64,000 nucleotides of DNA from Hyunsoonleella flava (lineage in GTDB: Bacteria > Bacteroidota > Bacteroidia > Flavobacteriales > Flavobacteriaceae), in contig NZ_SIRT01000005.1 in assembly GCF_004310325.1 (NCBI RefSeq), positions 150,834 through 214,833 on the forward strand. Direction: 5' to 3'. Position 1 is the first letter of the stretch; each line of letters begins with the position of its first letter. The position numbers and the translations under genes were made by a program. Below, in pieces: positions 52,977 to 60,171 of the stretch. A model generated the notes under the pieces. That model had not been told where the DNA came from and searched no databases. It was given only the letters and a program-made list of their open reading frames with translations.

Positions 52977-53007
52977 TTTGTCTTTATAGAGTACTGCTCT
53001 ATCTTTG
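52977..53007 (+). promoter_or_regulatory. gltX promoter
   Basis: TTTG (52977-52980) and TATCTTTG (53000-53007) are separated by 19 bp, an exact match to the bacteroidete primary promoter. Transcription would start about 20 bp before the ATG. Confidence 0.8.
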
Positions 53008-53031
53008 CCACAGTTTTAAAACAGATAAAAC

Positions 53032-54603
53032 ATGATTGAAAACGTTCGTGTGCGTTTTGCACCTAGCCCAACAGGACCATTGCATATAGGCGGTGTTCGT
53101 ACTGCTTTGTTCAACTATTTGTTTGCTAAAAAGCATAACGGTACTTTTATACTTCGCGTTGAGGATACAGACCAAAACAGATATGTTGAAGGCGCGGAGC
53201 AATATATTATCGACGCTTTAAACTGGTGTGGTATGCCTGCTGATGAAAGCCCTGTAAAGCCAGGGAACTACGGGCCGTATCGTCAAAGCGAACGGAAGGC
53301 CATGTATAAGCAATATGCCGATGAACTGATTGCTTCAGGAAATGCCTATTATGCGTTTGATACTGCCGAAACATTAGATTTCCATAGAAAAGATCATGAA
53401 GCAAAGGGCAAAACCTTTATTTACAATTGGCATAATCGTTTAAAGTTAAAAAACTCATTATCTCTTTCTGCAGAAGAAGTAAAAGCGAAGTTGGATGCCG
53501 GCGAAGATTATGTGATACGTTTTAAATCACCACAGGATGAAACGCTGCATTTAAAGGATATTATCCGTGGCGATATTCAAATAGACACCAATGTTTTAGA
53601 TGATAAAGTATTATTTAAAAGTGATGGCATGCCCACCTATCATTTAGCAAATATTGTGGACGACCATTTAATGGAAATCTCGCATGTGATACGTGGCGAG
53701 GAGTGGTTGCCCTCTTTAGCGTTGCATTACCAATTGTACCAAGCCTTTGGTTGGGAAGTTCCTGAGTTTGCACATTTGCCCTTGATTTTGAAACCCACAG
53801 GAAAAGGAAAATTAAGCAAGCGTGACGGTGATAAATTAGGATTTCCTGTTTTTCCGTTAGAATGGAAAGATCCCAAAACAGGAGATGTGTCTCGTGGCTA
53901 TAAAGAAGATGGTTATTTCCCTGAAGCTATGGTGAATTTTTTAGCTTTTTTAGGTTGGAACCCAGGAACAGAGCAAGAGATTTTTAGTTTAGATGCCTTG
54001 ATAAACGCTTTCGATTTAGAACGCGTGAACAAATCTGGTGCGCGCTTTGATCCAGATAAAACCAAGTGGTTTAACCATCATTATATGCAAGAGCAAGCTA
54101 ATGATGAATTAGCTAAAAAGTTTTTACCAATAATAAATGAAAAGCTGAATGTCATTCAGAGCGGTAGCGAAGAATCTCAGGATGGGATTTCTCCTGCTGG
54201 TGGAAATGACATCGACGTGAATTATGTAGAGATGGTTGTTGCTTTAGTGAAAGAACGCGCCACTTTTGTCTCAGACTTTTGGGGCTTGAGTCATTTTTTC
54301 TTCACAGCACCAACGTCCTATGACGAAAAAGCATCAAAAAAGGCTTTTAAGGAAGGTACAAAAGATATCTTAAAAGAAGTAGTTTCTATTGTAAATGCCA
54401 TTGATGATTTTACCGTGGAAACCCTTCAAACCAACTTAAAAGGTTGGATTACCTCAAACGACATAGGCTTTGGTAAAGTAATGATGCCATTGCGTTTAGC
54501 ATTGGTTGGCGCACTGCAAGGGCCTGATGTGTTTGATATTATGTATATGATTGGGAAAGCGGAGAGTGTTGCACGGATTGAGAAGGCTGTGGCTATATTG
54601 TAA
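53032..54603 (+). CDS. gltX: Glutamyl-tRNA synthetase
   Basis: 523 residues, class I synthetase charging tRNA-Glu. The HIGH-type motif is PSPTGPLHIGG (His18), with RVEDTDQNRY shortly after. The KMSKS counterpart is KLSKRDGDK (residues 261-266). The C-terminal anticodon-binding region ends IARIEKAVAIL-like. Residues about 373-394 (VIQSGSEESQDG and following) are encoded by a REP-type repeat inserted in frame in the linker before the anticodon-binding domain. This makes the protein slightly longer than usual. A strong promoter precedes it. glnS is also present in the window, so glutamine charging is direct rather than through amidation. Confidence 0.97.
   Translation: MIENVRVRFAPSPTGPLHIGGVRTALFNYLFAKKHNGTFILRVEDTDQNRYVEGAEQYIIDALNWCGMPADESPVKPGNYGPYRQSERKAMYKQYADELIASGNAYYAFDTAETLDFHRKDHEAKGKTFIYNWHNRLKLKNSLSLSAEEVKAKLDAGEDYVIRFKSPQDETLHLKDIIRGDIQIDTNVLDDKVLFKSDGMPTYHLANIVDDHLMEISHVIRGEEWLPSLALHYQLYQAFGWEVPEFAHLPLILKPTGKGKLSKRDGDKLGFPVFPLEWKDPKTGDVSRGYKEDGYFPEAMVNFLAFLGWNPGTEQEIFSLDALINAFDLERVNKSGARFDPDKTKWFNHHYMQEQANDELAKKFLPIINEKLNVIQSGSEESQDGISPAGGNDIDVNYVEMVVALVKERATFVSDFWGLSHFFFTAPTSYDEKASKKAFKEGTKDILKEVVSIVNAIDDFTVETLQTNLKGWITSNDIGFGKVMMPLRLALVGALQGPDVFDIMYMIGKAESVARIEKAVAIL
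54150..54211 (+). repeat. REP-type element inserted in frame inside gltX
   Basis: The 62-bp block begins TGTCATTCAGAGCGGTAGCG, then AAGAATCT, and ends AATGACA, an inverted copy of its first seven bases. The intergenic palindrome at 57731-57805, read in reverse complement, gives GTCATTCAGAGCGAAGCG, then AAGAATCT. This is the same family. The reading frame of gltX is kept. Confidence 0.75.
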
Positions 54604-54627
54604 TTTTTAAATCCAAATAAAGTTGTT

Positions 54628-55044
54628 TTGAACTATAAATATTCTATTTGTCATCCCGATAAGCCTGAAATTGAATATATTGATACACTCTTGAATGAAG
54701 AAGAGGTTTTAGAAATAGCAGGCAGCTACCCTTGGGTTCAACAATTAGAGCTTTTGCATTCGTTAAAGGATGGAGATGTATGTTATAATCCATCGCTAGA
54801 CTTTGTGAATGAATCCAATAAGTTTAGCTTGGGACTAACTGCTCAAATGGCTAATAAAAGCTTAGAGTTTTCATTATGGTATAACAGAAAAGTTCAAAAA
54901 AACGTACTTTTTGGTCTTTTGGGTAAAAAAGTAACCATGGATGTAATTGATAAATGGGGTTTTAGTAAAAATGAGGCATTGAGTTATTTGAAAATTTTCT
55001 TGAATCGTGATTTTAATAAACTTGAAAAATTGATGACCTCATAA
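54628..55044 (+). CDS. Hypothetical protein
   Basis: 138 residues from a TTG start (no ATG is available near the N-terminus), so the start is uncertain. No signal peptide, membrane helix or known motif. The composition is ordinary (mixed alpha/beta), with the segment DVIDKWGFSKNEALSYLKIFLNRDFNKLEKLM predicted helical. It lies 24 bp after gltX and 11 bp before the SGNH hydrolase, so it is probably co-transcribed with them. Function unknown. Confidence 0.6.
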   Translation: MNYKYSICHPDKPEIEYIDTLLNEEEVLEIAGSYPWVQQLELLHSLKDGDVCYNPSLDFVNESNKFSLGLTAQMANKSLEFSLWYNRKVQKNVLFGLLGKKVTMDVIDKWGFSKNEALSYLKIFLNRDFNKLEKLMTS

Positions 55045-55055
55045 AATATAAATAA

Positions 55056-56024
55056 ATGAAACTTTTAAAAGTTCTATTTCTTTTCTTGGCAGCATATTCT
55101 TTTCATTCTTGCGAGAAAGAACAAGAAAAACCAAATCTCCCCCTCCACAACAAAAAAGTGCTAATTTTAGGCAACAGCATTACCGAAAATGGCAAATACG
55201 TTGATTTTTTAGAATATTACCTTAGAAAAAACTACCCTGAAACATCTTTGGATATTATCAGTATTGGGTTATCCGGAGAAACTGTTTCGGGAGGTACTGA
55301 AGCAAACCGCTCTGTTCTGAGACCCTGTGTGCACTCGCGATTGGATGATGCCTTACAACTCATCAAACCAGACCTAGTTTTAGCTTGCTATGGCATGAAT
55401 GATGGTATATATTCGGAGAAAGATAGCGCACGCTTTGACGATTATAAAAACGGTGTACATAAGCTAATTAAAAAAGTGAAAGCAACTAATGCGGAACTCA
55501 TTTTAATGACACCAACGCCTTTTGATCCAGACCCAATTATAGACCGTGTAGCGTTTGAAGATGAACCACAATCGTATCAGCATCCGTATTATGATTATGG
55601 ATCTGTTTTATTTGAATACTCCAAGTGGTTAAAAACCCTTGAGAATATTAAAACAATTGACCTTAACACTTATTTGAATAATCAACTTGTTGCCATTAAA
55701 ACCCAAAAATCAGATAGCACCTTTATTCCGGATGGGGTGCACCCCAATGCCGTTGGTCATTTTTATATGGCTAAAAAAATACTGTCTGATTTGTATCCTA
55801 ACATCCAAATCAATGATCCGACAGCTTCGATCGCACCTCTTAAGATTGACCCTCTGTTTTTAGTGGTTAGTAACCGCAGAAAAATACGTTCTGAAGGATG
55901 GTTAAACTATGTGGGCTATACTAAAGAAGAAACCGTAAAATCAGATGATATCAGTTCTACAATCGAAGAAGTAAAGCAATTGGATTCCGTAATTAAGGAA
56001 ACACAGTATTATACCAAAGAATAG
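55056..56024 (+). CDS. SGNH/GDSL hydrolase-like lipoprotein
   Basis: 322 residues. A lipoprotein signal (AAYSFHSC, lipid Cys19) followed by EKEQEK suggests outer-membrane attachment. SGNH blocks: nucleophile Ser41 in VLILGNSITENG, Gly in LSGETVSGG, Asn in ACYGMNDGIYS, and the Asp-His pair in IPDGVHPNAVGH. These enzymes are esterases or deacetylases acting on lipids or acylated sugars. The C-terminal ~60 residues form an extra domain (VSNRRKIRSEGWLNYVGYT), reminiscent of those in carbohydrate-active SGNH proteins. The substrate is unknown. Confidence 0.85.
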   Translation: MKLLKVLFLFLAAYSFHSCEKEQEKPNLPLHNKKVLILGNSITENGKYVDFLEYYLRKNYPETSLDIISIGLSGETVSGGTEANRSVLRPCVHSRLDDALQLIKPDLVLACYGMNDGIYSEKDSARFDDYKNGVHKLIKKVKATNAELILMTPTPFDPDPIIDRVAFEDEPQSYQHPYYDYGSVLFEYSKWLKTLENIKTIDLNTYLNNQLVAIKTQKSDSTFIPDGVHPNAVGHFYMAKKILSDLYPNIQINDPTASIAPLKIDPLFLVVSNRRKIRSEGWLNYVGYTKEETVKSDDISSTIEEVKQLDSVIKETQYYTKE

Positions 56025-56034
56025 TTTAAATAGT

Positions 56035-56718
56035 CTAGAACGATACCATAGCTCCCAAAACCAACATGCTTTGATTACCTTTAAAACGTGCATCTCCACC
56101 GGTAGTGTCTAGCCCTTCGTTTTCAAGTTTATTCAAAATATTAGTAAAGCCATAAATGTATTGCGCCTTCAACTTAAAGTTTCTAATGCCTAAAGACGCA
56201 CCCACAGCGCCATTAAAATTAAATTGTGAAATATTGGTAATATCCTCAGCGGTTAAATTTGCGTAATTATTAATATAATACCCTTCTTGATCCCTATTCT
56301 TAAACTCTAATTTTCCGTTGTATTGCAACATTGGTCCTGCATCAATAGTAAAATGATTTGGTATTACTTTTATGTGCATAAGCATTGCTACTTGGGCAGC
56401 AAACATTTTGTAGTTTATAAATTCATTTTCGGTACTAATTAGACTCGGACGTCCTAGAATGTCAATATTACTTTCGGATAATTGCATGCCAAAACTAACA
56501 TTGTACCAACGCAATGGTATATCAACAGTAGCACTTATTCCACCTAAAAAACCATCGCCTTGGGACGTTACGAAATTATCAGTTGTAATATCAAACTTCG
56601 TAATACCTCCAAAAACCGAAAAGCCGTTAGTAATTGGATATCTCCCTTTTTGCGCATGGTGAGTTGTAACAAAACATAGTGCAACCGCTACTAATAAAAT
56701 GTAAGGATTAATTTTCAT
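56035..56718 (-). CDS. Outer-membrane beta-barrel protein
   Basis: 227 residues. Signal peptide about 1-22 (CFVTTHHAQ). The rest alternates hydrophobic and polar residues in strands (FSVFGGITKFDIT, LRWYNVSFGMQL, HFTIDAGPMLQYNG, FKLKAQYIYGFTNIL) and ends in VLGAMVSF with a C-terminal Phe, the usual outer-membrane insertion signal. It resembles the PorT / OmpW-like 8-strand barrels common in Bacteroidetes but lacks a specific motif. Convergent with the SGNH gene, separated by 10 bp. Confidence 0.75.
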   Translation of the reverse strand: MKINPYILLVAVALCFVTTHHAQKGRYPITNGFSVFGGITKFDITTDNFVTSQGDGFLGGISATVDIPLRWYNVSFGMQLSESNIDILGRPSLISTENEFINYKMFAAQVAMLMHIKVIPNHFTIDAGPMLQYNGKLEFKNRDQEGYYINNYANLTAEDITNISQFNFNGAVGASLGIRNFKLKAQYIYGFTNILNKLENEGLDTTGGDARFKGNQSMLVLGAMVSF

Positions 56719-56738
56719 GGTATTTAGGGTTTAATGCT

Positions 56739-56746
56739 CAAATATA
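56739..56746 (-). promoter_or_regulatory. -7 box for the beta-barrel gene
   Basis: The minus strand reads TATATTTG (TAnnTTTG), 20 bp before the start codon. A TTTCG about 16 bp further upstream might serve as -33. Confidence 0.4.
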
Positions 56747-56792
56747 ACGTAAATTAGTAATCCGAAATTTTTAACCATTAAAAAACACAGAT

Positions 56793-57722
56793 ATGAACTT
56801 CTTTTACATCCCATTTATCGTGTTGGGATTAATTATCTTAATCTCTTCATTCTTCATTGTAAAACAACAAACGGCTGCGGTTATTGAGCGCTTTGGGCGC
56901 TTCCAGAGTATTCGTCACTCGGGTCTTCAATTAAAGATTCCTTTAGTAGATAGAATTGCTGGTAAACTAAGTTTAAAAATTCAACAGCTAGATGTCATTA
57001 TCGAAACGAAAACCTTAGATGATGTATTTGTTCGCTTAAAAGTTTCTGTTCAGTACAAAGTTATTCGAGAAAAAGTGTATGATGCTTTCTATAAGTTAGA
57101 TTACCCTCATGATCAAATCACCAGTTATGTATTTGACGTGGTGCGTGCTGAAGTTCCTAAAATGAAATTAGATGATGTGTTTGTTAAAAAAGACGACATC
57201 GCAATTGCAGTAAAAGCAGAACTTAACGATGCTATGCTTGATTATGGATATGACATTATCAAAACACTTGTAACAGATATTGACCCCGATGCACAAGTAA
57301 AAGAAGCCATGAACCGTATTAATGCCTCAGAACGCGAAAAAATAGCAGCACAATTTGAAGGAGATGCGCAACGTATTTTAATTGTTGAAAAAGCAAAGGC
57401 TGAAGCAGAAAGTAAGCGTTTGCAAGGGCAAGGTATAGCAGATCAGCGTCGTGAAATTGCACGTGGTTTAGAAGAGTCTGTTGAGGTACTAAACCGTGTT
57501 GGCATCAACAGTCAAGAGGCGTCTGCGCTTATTGTTGTAACGCAGCACTATGATACGTTACAGTCTTTGGGTGAAGAAACCAATAGTAACTTAATTCTTT
57601 TACCTAATGCACCACAGGCAGGTAGTAATATGCTGAATGATATGGTGGCGAGTTTTACAGCGAGTAACCAAATAGGTGAGGCTATGAAAAATGCTAAAAA
57701 GAATCCTTCAAAAGATAAGTAA
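56793..57722 (+). CDS. SPFH/band 7 (stomatin-like) membrane protein
   Basis: 309 residues. An N-terminal membrane helix (about 4-22, IPFIVLGLIILISSFFIV) is followed by the band 7 domain (about 25-185): TAAVIERFGRFQSIRHSGLQLKIPLVDRI and DAFYKLDYPHDQITSYVFDVVRAEVPKMKLDDVF. A coiled coil (about 185-240, EREKIAAQFEGDAQRILIVEKAKAEAESKRLQGQGIADQR) leads to a C-terminal tail. The QmcA/stomatin group forms large rings in the inner membrane and modulates proteases and lipid domains. Complete and of normal size. The convergent gene is separated by a REP palindrome. Confidence 0.92.
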   Translation: MNFFYIPFIVLGLIILISSFFIVKQQTAAVIERFGRFQSIRHSGLQLKIPLVDRIAGKLSLKIQQLDVIIETKTLDDVFVRLKVSVQYKVIREKVYDAFYKLDYPHDQITSYVFDVVRAEVPKMKLDDVFVKKDDIAIAVKAELNDAMLDYGYDIIKTLVTDIDPDAQVKEAMNRINASEREKIAAQFEGDAQRILIVEKAKAEAESKRLQGQGIADQRREIARGLEESVEVLNRVGINSQEASALIVVTQHYDTLQSLGEETNSNLILLPNAPQAGSNMLNDMVASFTASNQIGEAMKNAKKNPSKDK

Positions 57723-57730
57723 TCTATAGT

Positions 57731-57805
57731 GTCATTCAGAAGGAGGTAAGACTGAAGAATCTACATGTTATGCTACCGTAGATTCTTCGCTTCGCTCTGA
57801 ATGAC
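57731..57805. repeat. Intergenic REP palindrome
   Basis: The outer arms GTCATTCAGA and TCTGAATGAC and the inner arms AGAATCTAC and GTAGATTCT make a long hairpin between two convergent genes. It is of the same family as the element inside gltX. It could double as a bidirectional transcription stop, although no T-run is present. Confidence 0.75.
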
Positions 57806-57815
57806 AACTAGAAAT

Positions 57816-58319
57816 TTATGATTTCTTAAATTCAATTTTTTCCTTTTGCTTTTCCTCTTCTTTTGGCTGATTATTGATACTTCCAGGAAATGTTAAAGAG
57901 GTACTGGTAAAAGTGGTTCCAAAATTGATATTTGCATAATATACTTGACTTACAGCATCCTTAACCTGATGTTCGGACAATTCTTTTAAAGGATGAATAA
58001 ACACCGACCATAACACACCATCTGAAACCGCATATTTTACATCTAAGGCTGTATGGAAATTGGCAACCAAAGCAGCTTTGATTAATTCTTCGTTTAAGCT
58101 ATTAGAATCGGCTATTGGCGATATGATACGCATTCTATTATGATTTTCATCTGTAATGGAAATCAAGGGCACTTCTTTGATATGAAATTGCCATCCACCT
58201 GGTTGTCCGTTTATGGAATCACTAATGCTGGTGTAAATCTCTTGAAGTTTGTCATTGGTCATATTTTGAGAAAACCCTAGAAAGGGCAATATCAAAAGAA
58301 GGAGTTGCAACTGTCTCAT
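57816..58319 (-). CDS. Hypothetical exported protein
   Basis: 167 residues from the ATG at 58319. A GTG 21 bases upstream is in frame but would add residues before the signal peptide. Signal peptide MRQLQLLLLILPFLGFSQ. No known domain. The protein contains KEVPLISITDENHNRMRIISPIADSNSLNEELIKAALVANFHTALDVKYAVSDG-type sequence and a charged Lys/Glu C-terminus. It is probably a small periplasmic protein. Homologues of this kind exist in flavobacteria, but I know no function. Downstream of the FemAB-like gene on the same strand. Confidence 0.6.
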   Translation of the reverse strand: MRQLQLLLLILPFLGFSQNMTNDKLQEIYTSISDSINGQPGGWQFHIKEVPLISITDENHNRMRIISPIADSNSLNEELIKAALVANFHTALDVKYAVSDGVLWSVFIHPLKELSEHQVKDAVSQVYYANINFGTTFTSTSLTFPGSINNQPKEEEKQKEKIEFKKS

Positions 58320-58387
58320 AAAAAAGGGGATTAAGTACACTTTGTCGGAATAAAAATAGAATACTTAAACACCAACCCATGTTAATT

Positions 58388-59539
58388 TTAATCAAAAGGG
58401 TGTCGTTCTTCCCAATCCTGTTTTGGGTTCATAAATCTGAATACTTGCTTTAAAATAGCATTTAATACTCCATTTGTATGTTTTAAATACATGACCATAG
58501 GTTTTGCCTTCGCCCCAACAGAACTTTTAATTTCCATGGCGGTTCTGGCAAATACAATAGATTCAAAACCCGCTTCAATACCAAACTTTGTCATATCGTA
58601 TAGCATGTTTAAGTACAGTTGATTAGGGTATTGATGCTCCGAATCGTAGCCTAAAAAGTAGGTTTCCAATTGTTTGTCATTCAGTATTAAAGTGAAAAAA
58701 CCAACCAATTCATCTTTCAAATAATACCCAAAAACCTTAAAGTTATCTTTTAGATGAAGTTTGTAATTATAAAAATGACTTTCAGGTAAAATAAAGGTGT
58801 TAAACTTTGCATTGTTTGAAACGTTTAAATACAGATCATGAAGTAATTTTGAACTGGTTTTGATAGTTTCTAAATTCATTTCTTTGCAGACAATACTGTT
58901 TAGTTTCTTTTTAGCACGTTTATAGCGTCTACGGTATTTTTTGTTCATACACGATATGTAATCACCATTCTCGCACCAATCTTCCCTTATGTTCATGATC
59001 ATATTGGGTTGTACCGTAGCTTTATGGAGTTTATTTCTTTTGAAAAAGGTATCATCTAAAATCGCATCATCCAAGAAATAGTCCTTTGCCAAAATTAGTC
59101 TTATGGTTTTATTGGTTTCAGCTTTTATGGTAGATTCTATTTCAGAAACACCTTTAAAAACTGCATTGTAAAATTCATGATTTGAAATAGACTCAGAATC
59201 GAAGTAAAGTCCGTGTTGCCCCGTATGCGTTAAGTTACCAACCACTAAAATATTGCCTTTTAACAATTTTGAAACCGTATCTTTTAGAAAGGTTTTTACG
59301 CAGGACACTCTCGTATCTCTAAACATATCTTTTAGATAGAGTTGTACACGTTGAATAAGGGCGACACCGATAAGGGCTTCGCCTTTAAAAACACCTATAT
59401 AAAAACATTTTATGTTGCTAGGAGCAGCGTTTTCTAAAGCTTGTAAATAAGTAGATTGTAAAAGAATATCGTCTACCGTTAAAGCGTCCCATTCTTGCGG
59501 GACATCTTTTATGCTTCTATAAATTTGATAGTGTATCAA
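58388..59539 (-). CDS. GNAT/FemAB-like acyl- or aminoacyltransferase
   Basis: 383 residues. Two GNAT-like halves, as in peptidogalycan-biosynthesis/FemAB-type proteins: EWDALTVDDILLQSTYLQALENAAP and CFYIGVFKGEALIGVALIQ in the first, and DELVGFFTLILNDKQLETYFLGYDSEHQYPNQLYLNMLYDMTKFGIEAGFESIVF in the second. A basic stretch (NKKYRRRYKRAKKKL) lies between them. Such proteins transfer amino-acyl or acyl groups to cell-surface or lipid precursors; the acceptor is unknown. Predicted cytosolic. A terminator of the DUF1761 gene separates it from that gene. Confidence 0.7.
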   Translation of the reverse strand: MIHYQIYRSIKDVPQEWDALTVDDILLQSTYLQALENAAPSNIKCFYIGVFKGEALIGVALIQRVQLYLKDMFRDTRVSCVKTFLKDTVSKLLKGNILVVGNLTHTGQHGLYFDSESISNHEFYNAVFKGVSEIESTIKAETNKTIRLILAKDYFLDDAILDDTFFKRNKLHKATVQPNMIMNIREDWCENGDYISCMNKKYRRRYKRAKKKLNSIVCKEMNLETIKTSSKLLHDLYLNVSNNAKFNTFILPESHFYNYKLHLKDNFKVFGYYLKDELVGFFTLILNDKQLETYFLGYDSEHQYPNQLYLNMLYDMTKFGIEAGFESIVFARTAMEIKSSVGAKAKPMVMYLKHTNGVLNAILKQVFRFMNPKQDWEERHPFD

Positions 59540-59542
59540 TAC

Positions 59543-59579
59543 AAAAAGAAAGACTGAAAATTAAACATCTTCAGTCTTT
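59543..59579 (-). terminator. Terminator of the DUF1761 gene
   Basis: The 10-bp stem AAAGACTGAA (59549-59558) / TTCAGTCTTT (59570-59579), read on the minus strand, is followed by CTTTTTG. Confidence 0.75.
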
Positions 59580-59602
59580 AAATATGTTAAAAGTTTACAA
59601 AA

Positions 59603-60085
59603 TTATTGCCACCCACAAATGATTGCTCCCATAATAGCCATAGTTACCATCCAGTATCCGCTATTTATAAGGATGTACTTTGCACCTTTACGCTCAAATA
59701 AAGCGTTAGTGCCCAGTACAGGAAGCACAATAAATACGCCAGCAAAAAAGCCATGTAATGCCCCATGACCAAAAGTTCTGTGTGCGGTACCATAATCTGC
59801 CATAAATGCGTTAAAAGAAGGCAAAGCGTTTTCAACATCGCCACCAACCATACCAGCAGCTCCAAACTGATGAATGGTTAGAGTAAGCATACTCATTGCT
59901 AATAATAATGCAAAGACTAAAGCCATACCGAATATTTTTCCCATATTGGCACCTTTCATTTTTTCTTCGGTCATGTCAGCAGCTTTCATCCAAACGGTTC
60001 CAAACACTTTTGGATTGTACCAAACAAAACCAACAACTAAGGCTGAAATTGCAGCAACTAAAATCGCTAAAAAATTAATTTCCAT
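59603..60085 (-). CDS. DUF1761 membrane protein
   Basis: 160 residues with four predicted membrane helices. The family start INFLAILVAAISALVVGFVWYNPKVFGTVWMK, with the WYxPxxFGxxW pattern, is diagnostic of DUF1761. The His-rich loop HRTFGHGALHGFFAG lies between helices. Function unknown; inner membrane. It has its own terminator and no obvious operon partner, with glnS 87 bp upstream on the same strand. Confidence 0.88.
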   Translation of the reverse strand: MEINFLAILVAAISALVVGFVWYNPKVFGTVWMKAADMTEEKMKGANMGKIFGMALVFALLLAMSMLTLTIHQFGAAGMVGGDVENALPSFNAFMADYGTAHRTFGHGALHGFFAGVFIVLPVLGTNALFERKGAKYILINSGYWMVTMAIMGAIICGWQ

Positions 60086-60171
60086 AATATTAAAAAGTTA
60101 TAGTTAGTACCTAAATATAGCTAAAAAATAAAACGGAAGGTTTTTTTTAACTTTTGAAACAGATTAAAATT

